Source: Sphingopyxis sp. 113P3
Lineage (GTDB): Bacteria > Pseudomonadota > Alphaproteobacteria > Sphingomonadales > Sphingomonadaceae
Assembly (NCBI RefSeq): GCF_001278035.1
Contig: NZ_CP009452.1
Location: 281,501 to 345,500 of the forward strand
Length of the DNA: 64,000 nt
Direction of reading: 5' to 3'
The position numbers were made by a program, and so were the translations under genes. The notes under the pieces were generated by a model. That model was not told the origin of the DNA and did no database searches. It worked only from the letters and a program-made list of their open reading frames with translations. How positions within the stretch are numbered: the stretch's first letter is position 1; every line of letters starts with the position of its first letter. Below, in pieces: positions 44,655 to 53,433 of the stretch.

Positions 44655-46187
44655 CTACCCGGAATGACGATCGCGCAATTCGCGTTTGAGCACCTTGCCG
44701 ATCGGACTGCGTGGCAGTTCGTCGACAATCTTGATCGCGCTGAGGCGCTGAGTCTTGCCGACCCTGGCATTGCAGTCGGCGCGAACCGCCTCGGGGTCGG
44801 CGCCATCCTTCAGCACGACGAACGCCACGGGCGTCTCGCCCCATTCTTCGCTCGGCATGCCGACGACGGCGGCTTCGACGACGCGCTCGTCCGCGGTCAG
44901 GATCGCTTCGAGGTCGCTCGGGAAGATGTTGAAGCCGCCCGAGATGATCATGTCCTTTGCCCGGTCCATGAGAGTGAGGAATCCGTCCTCGTCGATCCGG
45001 CCGATGTCGCCGTGGCGATAGAAAAGATTTCCTTCTGCATCGTACCAATGCATCGCCTTGGTCGCGTCGGGGCGGTTGTTATAACCCGTCATCATTGCAG
45101 GGCTCCGGCCGACCAGCTCGCCGACCGAGCCTTGCGGCAGTTCGTTGCCGTCTTCGTCGATCACCTTGGCGATATGGCCGGGCGCGGGTTTGCCGACGGT
45201 GTGGAGCTTGTCCGGATATTGATGCGCTTCGAGGATGAATGTCGCTCCGCCCTCGGTCATGCCGTAGATTTCGACCAGCCCGCCCGGCCAGCGTTTCAGC
45301 ACATCGGCCTTGAGCGCAGCGGGGAAGGGCGCCGAGGTGCAATATTTCATGACGAAGCTCGAAAGGTCGAAGCGGTCGAAATCCTCCAGGGCCATGATAC
45401 GGCGATACTGCACAGGCACGAGCATCGTATTGGTCGCCCGCTCGCGCTCGGCGAGTTCGAGGAATCCCCGAGCGTCGAATTTCTTCATCAGCACAACCTG
45501 CCCGCCCGACCCGAGGGTTGGCAGGAAGCTTGCCATTGTCGTGTTTGAATAGAGCGGGGTTGAAAGGATCGTCACCGCCGCCGGCCCATAGGCTGGGGCG
45601 CCGCGCTGGATATGCTGCCAGCGCATTGCATGGCTGTGCACGATGCCCTTCGGCGTACCCGTCGTGCCCGACGAATAGATGATATTGAAGCCGTCAAGCG
45701 GATCGATCGTCACCGGCGCCGGGGCAGCGCCCTCTGCCGCCATCCAGATATCGAGCGGCGTGCCGACGTCACTGCCGTCCATCGCGATGCGATCGCTCGC
45801 GGTGACGATCTGACCTTCAAGGCTTGCCGAAGCGGCGCTGTCGAGGAACAGGTGGCGCGCGCCCGTGTCAGCGATCATCGCCGCCATCTGTTCTCCGGTC
45901 GCGCTGTTGGTGATCAGCCCCGCGACTCCGCCGGCGCGCAGCGTGCCGAGGATGACCGCCACCTGCTCGACACTGTTCAGCCCTGCGATCGCGGTTCGAT
46001 CTCCCTTCGTCAGCCCGTCCTCCTGCAGCCGCGCGGCGATTCGGTCGACGATCCGGTCGAGCTCGAGCCAGCTGAGGCGCCGGAACGGATCGGCGGCCGC
46101 TACGGCACCGGGACGTTTTTTTGCGTGAGCGCGAACGAGGTCGGGCAGGGTGGCGAAGTCGGTTGCGAGGATGTCGTCGGTGGTCAT
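44655..46187 (-). CDS. acyl-CoA synthetase / AMP-dependent ligase
   Basis: 510 residues. ANL-superfamily motifs: IIYSSGTTGTPKGIVHSHA (about residue 178), IYGMTEGGATFIL, YRHGDIGRIDEDGFLTLMDR, and C-terminal lysine in LPRSPIGKVLKRELRD. Activates a carboxylic acid to its CoA thioester through an acyl-adenylate. Divergent from a second ligase of identical length at 46324, but with different sequence. Substrate (fatty or aromatic acid) not predictable. Confidence 0.88.
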   Translation of the reverse strand: MTTDDILATDFATLPDLVRAHAKKRPGAVAAADPFRRLSWLELDRIVDRIAARLQEDGLTKGDRTAIAGLNSVEQVAVILGTLRAGGVAGLITNSATGEQMAAMIADTGARHLFLDSAASASLEGQIVTASDRIAMDGSDVGTPLDIWMAAEGAAPAPVTIDPLDGFNIIYSSGTTGTPKGIVHSHAMRWQHIQRGAPAYGPAAVTILSTPLYSNTTMASFLPTLGSGGQVVLMKKFDARGFLELAERERATNTMLVPVQYRRIMALEDFDRFDLSSFVMKYCTSAPFPAALKADVLKRWPGGLVEIYGMTEGGATFILEAHQYPDKLHTVGKPAPGHIAKVIDEDGNELPQGSVGELVGRSPAMMTGYNNRPDATKAMHWYDAEGNLFYRHGDIGRIDEDGFLTLMDRAKDMIISGGFNIFPSDLEAILTADERVVEAAVVGMPSEEWGETPVAFVVLKDGADPEAVRADCNARVGKTQRLSAIKIVDELPRSPIGKVLKRELRDRHSG

Positions 46188-46323
46188 GGCGACCCGTTAG
46201 CACAGCAGCGCCGGTCTGCAACGCCGCGAGGAAATATCGGCGGCGAGCTTGCTTGACCAAAAGTTTCAACTCGCTACTCACCCCTTGCATAATCAAAGCA
46301 GATAGCTCCGGAGACGATGCCCG

Positions 46324-47856
46324 ATGCACCCTTCAGTCCATGCCCGCACCAATCCTCAAAAGCCGGCGGTCATCGTCGCCGAGACGGGCGAGGCGATCAG
46401 CTATGCAGAGCTCGACGCAGCGTCGAACCGCGCGGCGCAGATGTTCCGCGCGCATGGGCTGGAGCATGAGGATGTCATTGCCTTCATGCTCGACAACACG
46501 CCGCACTATTACGGGCTGACCTGGGGCGCACAGCGCGCTGGGCTTCGCTATGTCTGCATCTCGTCGCGGCTGACGCAGGACGAGACCGACTATATTCTGG
46601 AAAATTCGGGCGCGAAGATGCTGGTGGTGGCCGCGAGCCTTGCACCGGCCGCGCTTCAGCTCCAGACGAAGATCGAACGCTTCTCGATGGGCGGCGAGAT
46701 TGCCGGCTGGCCGAAGATCGAGGATGAGCTCGCAAGGATGCCCGCCGATCCCATCGCCGACGAGCGTGCCGGTGTCGACATGCTCTATTCGTCGGGGACC
46801 ACCGGGCGGCCCAAGGGCGTGCGCGTGCCGCTGCCCGAAGAGCCGGCGATCGATGCGCCCAACAGCTTGGTCATGCTCGCCTCGATGGCGTTCGGCATCA
46901 ATTCCGAGAGCATCTATCTCTCGCCCGCACCGCTTTATCACGCTGCGCCGCTGCGCTGGTCGATGACGATCCATCGTCTGGGCGGGACGGTGGTCTTGAT
47001 GAAGAAATTCGATCCCGAAGGCGCGCTTGCGGCGATCCAGCACTATCGCTGCAACGCGGCGCAATTTGTGCCCACCCATTTCGTCCGCATGCTGAAGCTG
47101 CCCGAGGCGGTGCGCGCGCAATATGATGTATCGACGATGAAGAGCGCAATTCACGCCGCGGCGCCCTGCCCGATCCCGGTCAAGCAGGCGATGATCGACT
47201 GGTGGGGGCCGGTCCTGCTCGAATATTATGCGGGGTCGGAGGGCAATGGCATGACCTTTGCGACCAGCCAGGACTGGCTTGCGCACAAGGGCACGGTGGG
47301 CCGCGCGATCAACGGCGTCGTCCATATCGTGGGCGAGGATAATGAAACCGAGGTGCCGGTCGGGGAGGAAGGGACGGTCTTCTTCGAAAGTGAAAGCGTC
47401 TTCGAATATCACGATGATCCCGAGAAGACTGCCTCCAGCCGCAATTCAAAAGGCTGGTCGACGCTCGGGGACGTCGGCAAGCTCGACGCAGACGGCTTTC
47501 TTTATCTGACCGACCGCAAGAGCTTCATGATCATCTCCGGCGGGGTGAATATCTATCCGCAGGAGATCGAAAACCACCTTGTCACCCATCCCAAGGTCGC
47601 CGACGTTGCCGTGGTCGGCGGGCCGCACGAGGAAATGGGCGAAGAAGTGATTGCGGTAGTCCAGCCGGCGGACATGGCCGATGCAACCGACGCCTTTCGC
47701 GACGAGCTGATCGCATACGCGCGGGAGAAACTCTCGGGCGTGAAGATCCCGCGCCGGATCGACTTTCTCGATGCGCTGCCGCGCCACGACACGGGCAAAC
47801 TCTACAAGAGGCTGCTGCGCGACCGCTATTGGGAGCAGGCGAAGGAAAGGGCGTGA
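46324..47856 (+). CDS. acyl-CoA synthetase / AMP-dependent ligase
   Basis: 510 residues. MLYSSGTTGRPKGVRVPLP, EYYAGSEGNGMTFA, STLGDVGKLDADGFLYLTDR, and C-terminal LPRHDTGKLYKRLLRDRYW. First gene of a likely operon with a DsbA-like isomerase (5-bp gap) and an enoyl-CoA hydratase (16-bp gap). The set suggests CoA activation, isomerisation and hydration of an unsaturated or ring-derived acid; the actual compound is not evident. Confidence 0.88.
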   Translation: MHPSVHARTNPQKPAVIVAETGEAISYAELDAASNRAAQMFRAHGLEHEDVIAFMLDNTPHYYGLTWGAQRAGLRYVCISSRLTQDETDYILENSGAKMLVVAASLAPAALQLQTKIERFSMGGEIAGWPKIEDELARMPADPIADERAGVDMLYSSGTTGRPKGVRVPLPEEPAIDAPNSLVMLASMAFGINSESIYLSPAPLYHAAPLRWSMTIHRLGGTVVLMKKFDPEGALAAIQHYRCNAAQFVPTHFVRMLKLPEAVRAQYDVSTMKSAIHAAAPCPIPVKQAMIDWWGPVLLEYYAGSEGNGMTFATSQDWLAHKGTVGRAINGVVHIVGEDNETEVPVGEEGTVFFESESVFEYHDDPEKTASSRNSKGWSTLGDVGKLDADGFLYLTDRKSFMIISGGVNIYPQEIENHLVTHPKVADVAVVGGPHEEMGEEVIAVVQPADMADATDAFRDELIAYAREKLSGVKIPRRIDFLDALPRHDTGKLYKRLLRDRYWEQAKERA

Positions 47857-47860
47857 CCCG

Positions 47861-48469
47861 ATGACCAACCGCGTCGAATTCTTCTTCGATTTGTCGAGCC
47901 CGTGGACCTGCCTCGCCTTTCACAATTTGCCAGCCATACTCGAGCGCAACGGCGTGAGCGCGCGCTATTGCCCGATCCTGGTCGGCGGGGTGTTCAATGC
48001 GGTAAACCCGGCGATCTATGCCGCGCGAGAGCAGGCCGACAACCGGCGGATGCAGCACAGCTGGAAGGTACTGAAAGATTGGGCGCAGCTTGCCGGTGTC
48101 CCGATGAACTTCCCCTCAAGATGGCACCCTGCAAAGAGCGTGACCGCGATGCGCTTTGCCGCAGCGCTCGAGGACGACCAGTCCTCGCTCGTCCGTTTCG
48201 CGCGCGCTGCCTTTGCGAGCTACTTCGATCGCCAGGAAAATCTTGACGATCCTGACGTGCTCGAGGCCGTCGCCGACGCCGAGGGGCTCGACGGGGCGGC
48301 GATTCGCGCCGCGGCAGGCAGCGAATCCGTCAAGGCGCGGCTGCGCGCGAACACCGAGGAGGTCATCGCGCGCGGCGGTTACGGTTCCCCCACCATCTTC
48401 GTCGACGGCGACGACATGTATTTCGGAAACGACCAATTGCCGCTCGTCGAAGCGGCCCTCAAACGCTGA
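47861..48469 (+). CDS. 2-hydroxychromene-2-carboxylate isomerase-like (DsbA/GST-kappa fold)
   Basis: 202 residues. FFFDLSSPWTCLAFHNLPAI at the N-terminus has Ser in place of the CxxC of DsbA, as in the glutathione-dependent isomerases; YGSPTIFVDGDDMYFGNDQ is the cis-proline region near the C-terminus. The founder enzyme acts in naphthalene degradation, but most relatives have unknown substrates. Middle gene of the ligase-isomerase-hydratase operon. A distant paralogue lies at 61160. Confidence 0.83.
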   Translation: MTNRVEFFFDLSSPWTCLAFHNLPAILERNGVSARYCPILVGGVFNAVNPAIYAAREQADNRRMQHSWKVLKDWAQLAGVPMNFPSRWHPAKSVTAMRFAAALEDDQSSLVRFARAAFASYFDRQENLDDPDVLEAVADAEGLDGAAIRAAAGSESVKARLRANTEEVIARGGYGSPTIFVDGDDMYFGNDQLPLVEAALKR

Positions 48470-48485
48470 CGCGAAGGACTCTCCC

Positions 48486-49289
48486 ATGAAGGACCGGATT
48501 TCCATCACCATGCTGGACGGCGGGATCGCCGATGTCCGGCTTATCCGTACCGACAAGCTCAATGCCCTCGACGCAGCGATGTGGTCGGCGCTGGCCGAGG
48601 CCGTCGACGAGCTCAAGGCGCAGCAGGGCCTTCGCGTCGTCGTTCTGTCGGGCGAGGGGCGCGCCTTCTGCGCAGGCCTTGACCTCTCCAGCCTCAGCGC
48701 CGAGCGTGATCCGGGCGCGAGCAGCGCGGGGGGCAGCTTGTCCGATCGTACGCGCGGAATTGCGAACAACGCCCAATATGCAGCATGGGGCTGGCGCGAG
48801 CTGCCGGTGCCGGTGATCGCCGCCGTGCATGGTGTTGCATTCGGCGCAGGCAGTCAGATCATGGCGGCGGCCGACATCCGCATCGTCCACCCCGACACGC
48901 GCATCGCGATCATGGAGATGCGCTGGGGCCTCGTCCCCGATGTTGCCGGAATGGCGCTATGGCGTACGCAGGTCGCCGACGACGTGCTGCGCGAGCTGAT
49001 ATACACCAACCGGGAATTTACAGGCTCGGAGGCGAAGATGCTGGGCTTTGCGACCCATGTGTCCGACGATCCCCTGGCGAAGGCGCTCGAGCTTGCCGAG
49101 GTGATCGCGAACAAGAATCCGCACGCCATTCGCGGTGCCAAGCGCCTCTGCAACATGCTCGCCGACGCCACCGACGCCGAGATCCTGCAAGCCGAAAGCG
49201 ATGAACAGGTGAAGGTCATCCGCACTCCCAATCAGATGGAGGCGGTGATGGCAGGGATGGAGAAGCGGAAGCCGAATTTCGTGGATTGA
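48486..49289 (+). CDS. enoyl-CoA hydratase/isomerase (crotonase) family protein
   Basis: 267 residues. DVRLIRTDKLNALDAAMW, oxyanion-hole segments SGEGRAFCAGLDLSSL and HGVAFGAGSQIMAAADIRIV, then EMRWGLVPDVAG. Crotonase-fold enzymes hydrate or isomerise CoA esters. Last gene of the operon beginning at 46324. Confidence 0.88.
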   Translation: MKDRISITMLDGGIADVRLIRTDKLNALDAAMWSALAEAVDELKAQQGLRVVVLSGEGRAFCAGLDLSSLSAERDPGASSAGGSLSDRTRGIANNAQYAAWGWRELPVPVIAAVHGVAFGAGSQIMAAADIRIVHPDTRIAIMEMRWGLVPDVAGMALWRTQVADDVLRELIYTNREFTGSEAKMLGFATHVSDDPLAKALELAEVIANKNPHAIRGAKRLCNMLADATDAEILQAESDEQVKVIRTPNQMEAVMAGMEKRKPNFVD

Positions 49290-49322
49290 CTTGACCCCGG
49301 GGGCTCGAGCCGGACAGCTTCG

Positions 49323-50012
49323 TCAAAGAAGCGCAAGAAAGCGCGCCGCGTTGTTCCAGTCGGCTTCGCGCCGTCGGCGCGCTTTTTGCGCCTCGCTGTC
49401 GGCGCCCCAGCGGCGTTCCTGGTAGAGTTCGTCGAGGTTGACCGCCTCCCACAGCGCGGCGGCGTCGAATGCGCGCTCCGCAAGCGCGAGCGCGGCGACG
49501 AGCGAACCCCCAATGGTCACGATGGGCGTCAGCGCGGCGAGGCGGTAAGGATCGTAGATGAGAAGCGCGCCGCGCAGCGCCGCAACGGTGGCGGGCGGCT
49601 GGTCGACCGGAATGACGCCCTGCGCGAGGGTGAATTCGATGCCGTGGCGATCCTCGGCCCATGCGAGCAGCGGGTTCCACGCCGCGGCCTGCTCGGCCTG
49701 GAGCGCGGCGTCGCGGGCGTCGCGGTAGCACAGAAGGTCGCTCTCGGCATAAGCGGCGATGGGTGCGGCGAAGGTGGCGGGGTCAGGGCGCGCAAGGTCG
49801 ATGGCGGCGTTGGCAAGTCCGGTGAGCGGCATCGCCGCTGGATCGAGCCGGTTGTCCTGCGCGCCCCATTCGGCCGCAATGGCTTCAGCCAGCGCGCGGC
49901 TCGCGACTACGAGCGGCGCGCGCCCTGGGGTATTTACCGCGCGCCCATCGAGCGCGATGCCCCATCCGCCGTCCGCTGCAACGGCCTTGGCCTCTTTCCA
50001 GAACCTCTTCAT
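49323..50012 (-). CDS. ATP12-family F1-ATPase assembly chaperone
   Basis: 229 residues from ATG at 50010-50012. MKRFWKEAKAV at the N-terminus, GWGIALDGRAVNTPGRAPLVV, AAEWGAQDNRLDPAAMPLTGLANAAID (in pieces), and LLCYRDARDAALQAEQAAAWNPLLAW. The bacterial ATP12 family is confined largely to Alphaproteobacteria; the mitochondrial protein assists F1 alpha-subunit assembly. Last gene of the crcB-rluC-paiB operon. Confidence 0.9.
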   Translation of the reverse strand: MKRFWKEAKAVAADGGWGIALDGRAVNTPGRAPLVVASRALAEAIAAEWGAQDNRLDPAAMPLTGLANAAIDLARPDPATFAAPIAAYAESDLLCYRDARDAALQAEQAAAWNPLLAWAEDRHGIEFTLAQGVIPVDQPPATVAALRGALLIYDPYRLAALTPIVTIGGSLVAALALAERAFDAAALWEAVNLDELYQERRWGADSEAQKARRRREADWNNAARFLALL

Positions 50013-50248
50013 CGCGCGTCGGGCGACCGCCAGCGCCGCGCGAGGATCTTTGGCATCACCGTGAAATCGAACAGGCCGACCAGCACCACGGCGACTCCTA
50101 TCCATCGGTCGGCAGGCTGGCCGGCGAGGGTCCAGCCGCCACGGATCAGCACAAAGCCCGCGAGGGTGAAAAGAGCGCCCGTGATGCGGATGGCGTTGAG
50201 CGCGATGAAACGCTTCTTGGCGAGGGCGTCGTTTGCCGTGGTTGTCAT
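50009..50248 (-). CDS. small membrane protein, two helices
   Basis: 79 residues with two hydrophobic segments (ALNAIRITGALFTLAGFVLI and WIGVAVVLVGLFDFTVM) and a basic C-terminus. Overlaps both neighbours by 4 bp, which supports it being a real gene. No family recognised with confidence. Confidence 0.7.
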   Translation of the reverse strand: MTTTANDALAKKRFIALNAIRITGALFTLAGFVLIRGGWTLAGQPADRWIGVAVVLVGLFDFTVMPKILARRWRSPDAR

Positions 50249-50868
50249 GCGTTCTTCCTAGCGCCGCCGAGCTCACGCATCAAATGGGCGAGGGCGCCGT
50301 GGCCTGTACGTTCGATACCGTCCGCGACGCGCGCTCGCTCGTCAGCATCCTTGTTCTGCGACAGCTTGATCGTCGGGCGCCAGGCGGTGATGGGCATTTC
50401 AAAGGCGAGGATCGCGCCCGTCAGCTTGCCGAAACAGGCCGGATCCATCTTGCCTCGCGTCCAAGGCGGATCTTCGCCGGCCCGGGCTTCGTGAAGCGCT
50501 GCGAGCGCGTCGAGCTGGGCGACGAGACCGGCATCATCGAGTTGGCGGGGCACGCCCTCCATCTCGACTGCGACATAGTTCCAGGTTGGCACCGCCTTTG
50601 TCTGATCGGCGTACCAGTTCGCGCTGACATAGGCGTCGGGACCCTGCACGACCACCAGCGCCGCGGCGCCTGCGAGATGCTTCGTCAACCCATTGCCACG
50701 CGCGAGATGAAATTGCAGCGTCGTTGCGTCCTCACTGAGGATCACCGGCGCATGAGCGACCCGCGGGCCGTCAGGCGTGCCGGCGAAGATCGCGGCAAAG
50801 CCGATCTCGCGCACAAGCAAGGCGGCGAGATCGTCCTGCTCGGGGCGGAAGGCGGAGTTGGGGTGCAT
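50245..50868 (-). CDS. PaiB-family FMN-binding protein
   Basis: 207 residues. MHPNSAFRPEQDDLAALLVRE at the start and FHLARGNGLTKHL, GPDAYVSANWYADQTKAVPTWNYVAV (in pieces), then GKLTGAILAFEMPITAWRPTIKLSQNK (in pieces) match the FMN-binding split-barrel PaiB family. In Bacillus PaiB is linked to regulation of sporulation and protease genes; the role in Proteobacteria is unclear. Overlaps rluC by one base. Confidence 0.87.
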   Translation of the reverse strand: MHPNSAFRPEQDDLAALLVREIGFAAIFAGTPDGPRVAHAPVILSEDATTLQFHLARGNGLTKHLAGAAALVVVQGPDAYVSANWYADQTKAVPTWNYVAVEMEGVPRQLDDAGLVAQLDALAALHEARAGEDPPWTRGKMDPACFGKLTGAILAFEMPITAWRPTIKLSQNKDADERARVADGIERTGHGALAHLMRELGGARKNA

Positions 50869-52019
50869 CAGCGGGGCTTTTTGGGAGGCGCCTTGCGATT
50901 GGCCGGGGCGCGTTTCGCAGGGCCCTTGGCCTTGGCTTCGGCGCGTCCGCGCCGCTCGCCGCGGCGCGCCTTTCGCACCTGCTTCGCATGCGCCTTGGCT
51001 TTCGCCTTCTCGATCGTTCGGTTTGAGGGTTTCGGCGCCTCTTCGGCGACGACATCACCGAGCAGCAGGTCAAAGCCGAGCGCGTCCAGGCTTGCGGCGA
51101 AATGGTCGGGAACCGGCGCCGAAATATCGAGTGCGCCTCCATCGGGATGATCGACGCGAAGCCGGCGGCTGTGCAGGTGAAGCTTGCGGCTGATCGTTCC
51201 GGTCAGGAAGGCGCCCTTGCCGCCATATTTGCCATCGCCGACGATTGGGTGGCCGATTGCTGCCATATGCACGCGAAGCTGGTGGGTGCGCCCGGTCAGA
51301 GGCTGTAATTCGACCCATGCAGCGCTGTTGCCCGCGCGCTCAATGATCCGGTAGCGCGTCCTCGAGGGCAGCCCCTTTTCGTCGACATGCATTTTCTCGC
51401 CGCCCGATCCGGGTTGCTTCGCGAGCGGCAGGTCGATTTCGCCCTGCGCGATGTCGGGCACCCCGACGATGATCGCCCAATAGGTCTTGCGCGCGCTGCG
51501 GTTTGAAAAGGCTTTGGCGAACCAGGCCGCCGCGCGCGGCGTGCGCGCGACGAGCAGCGCGCCCGACGTATCCTTGTCGAGGCGATGGACAAGCTTGGGG
51601 CGCACAGCCGCGTCGAACTGAAGCGCATCGAGCAGACCGTCGACATGGCTGTCCGTCTTGGTGCCACCCTGCGTTGCAAGGCCGGGGGGTTTGTCGAGCA
51701 CCAGCGCGCTCGCATCGCGGTGGAGCACCATCGATGTAGCGAGTGCGACGTCGGCGTCGGTGAGCGGACGTCCTTTGCGCGCCGGGCGCGCAGCAGGGGC
51801 GGCGGGCGGGACGGGCATCGCGATGCGCTGTCCCGCCTCGATGCGGTCCGACACGTCGGCCTTGCGGCCATCGAGGGTCAGCTCGCCTGACCGTGCCCAG
51901 CGCGCCAGGAGCGCGTGCGGTGTGCCCGGCCGGTGGCGCTTGAACCAGCGGTCGAGACGAATGCCGTCATCCTCTTCAGCGACGACGGCTGCGTCGCGAT
52001 CCTGGGCGGGCGCACTCAT
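50868..52019 (-). CDS. rluC: RluA-family 23S rRNA pseudouridine synthase with basic tail
   Basis: 383 residues from ATG at 52017-52019. An S4-like N-terminus (GIRLDRWFKRHRPGTPHALL) precedes the catalytic block RPKLVHRLDKDTSGALLVAR (Asp of HRLDKDT). Then come QPLTGRTHQLRVHMAAIG and GDGKYGGKGAF. From about residue 335 the tail is rich in Lys, Arg, Ala and Pro (KAKAKAHAKQVRKARRGER, AKRAPANRKAPPKKPR), an extension beyond the catalytic fold. RluC versus another RluA-type enzyme is a fair guess only. The open frame continues upstream but overlaps crcB. Confidence 0.85.
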   Translation of the reverse strand: MSAPAQDRDAAVVAEEDDGIRLDRWFKRHRPGTPHALLARWARSGELTLDGRKADVSDRIEAGQRIAMPVPPAAPAARPARKGRPLTDADVALATSMVLHRDASALVLDKPPGLATQGGTKTDSHVDGLLDALQFDAAVRPKLVHRLDKDTSGALLVARTPRAAAWFAKAFSNRSARKTYWAIIVGVPDIAQGEIDLPLAKQPGSGGEKMHVDEKGLPSRTRYRIIERAGNSAAWVELQPLTGRTHQLRVHMAAIGHPIVGDGKYGGKGAFLTGTISRKLHLHSRRLRVDHPDGGALDISAPVPDHFAASLDALGFDLLLGDVVAEEAPKPSNRTIEKAKAKAHAKQVRKARRGERRGRAEAKAKGPAKRAPANRKAPPKKPR

Positions 52020-52393
52020 GCCGGAAGCTCGCGCATGATCAGCATTCCAAGGCCGCAGGCCGCAATGGCGGCGATCACCGAGGACAGGACATAGATGGCA
52101 GCTTGCAGGATGGCGCCGCGTTCGAAGAGCATCCAGAATTCGAGGCTGAAAGAGGAAAAGGTCGTGAAGCCGCCCAGGATTCCCACGCCAAGAAATAGGC
52201 GCGCCGTGTCGCTCCCCCCGCTCCGCGCGAACCAGCCGATCAGCACGCCCATGAGCAGGCTGCCCAATATGTTGATCGACAGCGTCCACCACGGAAAGCC
52301 GGGCCCGAACCGAGCCAGCATCAGCTGACCGACGATATGGCGGGCGCCGGCGCCAATTGCGCCGCCGATCATGACAGGGAAAAGGCCGTTCAT
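52016..52393 (-). CDS. crcB: fluoride channel CrcB/Fluc
   Basis: 125 residues, four membrane helices. FPVMIGGAIGAGARHIVGQLM, GSLLMGVLIGWFA, and the signature GGFTTFSSFSLEFW. Dual-topology fluoride exporter. First gene of a five-gene operon whose junctions all overlap. No fluoride riboswitch was recognised upstream. Confidence 0.93.
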   Translation of the reverse strand: MNGLFPVMIGGAIGAGARHIVGQLMLARFGPGFPWWTLSINILGSLLMGVLIGWFARSGGSDTARLFLGVGILGGFTTFSSFSLEFWMLFERGAILQAAIYVLSSVIAAIAACGLGMLIMRELPA

Positions 52394-52729
52394 GCGCCCG
52401 CCCTAGCCGCAAAAGCGGCCGAGGCAAAGAATTGCGTCGCCAGGGCTCGACGAGAGCGAGCACTGATGCGGGGCGGCATGACGCCCCGCAAACCCCAAGG
52501 GCGCAGACGGCGCTCCGCGATGCGCGCGCGGTTGCGCTTTGTGTCCTGGGCAAGCGATAGCGCCCTGATGGAGGCTGAAAGGCGGGGGGACGGCGCCGAG
52601 CGGCCGGCGCGGGAGCAATCCTCGGCGAGTGCGGTCACTGCATCCGGTTCATATCATCCATGAAGAAACGATTGCGGCCGCTTGCCAGCGCGCGCTCTCT
52701 GTGGCAGGGGCGCGCTTCCCTTTACGGAA
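52394..52729. other. gap between crcB and tRNA-Val, with one strong hairpin
   Basis: No coding region supported. At 52468-52489 an 8-bp perfect stem GCGGGGCG / CGCCCCGC with loop GCATGA could form in the crcB leader (about 75-95 nt before its start) or act as a GC-type terminator; there is no T-run. A short CTTCC/GGAAG inverted repeat ends just before the tRNA. Confidence 0.4.
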
Positions 52730-52805
52730 GGGCGCTTAGCTCAGTTGGTAGAGCATCTCGTTTACACCGAGAGGGTCGGCGGTTCGAGCCCGTCAGCGCC
52801 CACCA
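52730..52805 (+). tRNA. tRNA-Val (anticodon TAC)
   Basis: 76 nt cloverleaf: acceptor GGGCGCT with AGCGCCC, D arm GCTCAGTTGGTAGAGC, anticodon stem TCTCG/CGAGA with loop TTTACAC (anticodon TAC at 52763-52765), T arm GGCGG-TTCGAGC-CCGTC (one G-T pair), and encoded A-CCA end. Confidence 0.95.
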
Positions 52806-52880
52806 CGAACTTTCCTTTCTCTTCCGCGTTTGATGCTGTGTCGGCTGTCGGCGGCAAGAGCGGAAGGATATCCTCGCGCC

Positions 52881-53373
52881 ATGCCTCCTCGAAGGCTCCT
52901 GCCGCTGCGGCGCGGTACGCTTCTCGGTTCAGAGCCACACGCCGGTGCCCTATCAGCTTTGCTATTGCTCGATCTGCCGGAAGCAACAGGGCGGTGGCGG
53001 CTATGCGATCAACCTTGGCGCCGACGCGGCGTCGCTCAGGGTCGATGGCGCAGACAATCTGGGGGTCTACCGCGCGCGCATCGCCGACGAGCAACATGAA
53101 GGCTGCGGCCTGTCGAGCGGAGAGCGGCGGTTTTGCCGTTCCTGCGGGTCGGCGCTGTGGCTCTATGATCCGACGTGGCCCGAGCTGGTCCATCCCTTTG
53201 CAAGCGCTATCGATTCGGACCTTCCGGTCCCGCCATCGCGCGTTCACCTCATGCTCAAATACAAGGCGGGCTGGGCAGAACCAAGGATTGGCGCAGGTGA
53301 CAAGAGCTTTGACCTCTATCCCGAGCAATCGATCGAGGAATGGCACAAAGACCAGGGGCTATGGATCGACTGA
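52881..53373 (+). CDS. GFA-family (glutathione-dependent formaldehyde-activating-like) zinc protein, start frameshifted
   Basis: The GFA zinc motifs are clear: LEGSCRCGAVRFSV, YQLCYCSICRKQQGG, and FCRSCGSALWLYDP. The frame is open from 52885 to 53373 (162 residues). No ATG begins it. The only well-placed ATG (52881, with AAGGA upstream) is out of frame by one base: ATG-C-CTC-CTC-GAA. A single extra C at 52884-52885 therefore separates start and body. It may be a sequencing error or a recent frameshift; the first in-frame start otherwise is GTG at 52945, which would lose the first zinc cysteines. Function of most GFA proteins is unknown. Confidence 0.75.
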
Positions 53374-53396
53374 TCGCAGCGCCGCTCGGGCACGGA

Positions 53397-53431
53397 GGGG
53401 GACGAGAGGATACCCCTCGCCCCCGTTTTCG
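53397..53431. terminator. probable bidirectional terminator between the GFA gene and acnA
   Basis: GGGGGACGAG pairs with CTCGCCCCC (one bulged base), 10-nt loop, followed on the plus strand by GTTTTCG. It lies between the convergent stops of the GFA gene (53373) and acnA (53434). Confidence 0.65.
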
Positions 53432-53433
53432 TC

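Noticed and set aside
46333..47412. 359-codon minus-strand frame
   Set aside because: Antisense to the acyl-CoA synthetase at 46324.
52394..52600. Fluoride riboswitch before crcB
   Set aside because: The leader has a GC-rich hairpin but not the conserved fluoride-aptamer sequence elements.
52762..53346. Minus-strand frame ending VGADGLEPPTLSV
   Set aside because: This C-terminus comes from translating across the tRNA-Val gene, a known annotation artefact; the rest is antisense to the GFA gene.
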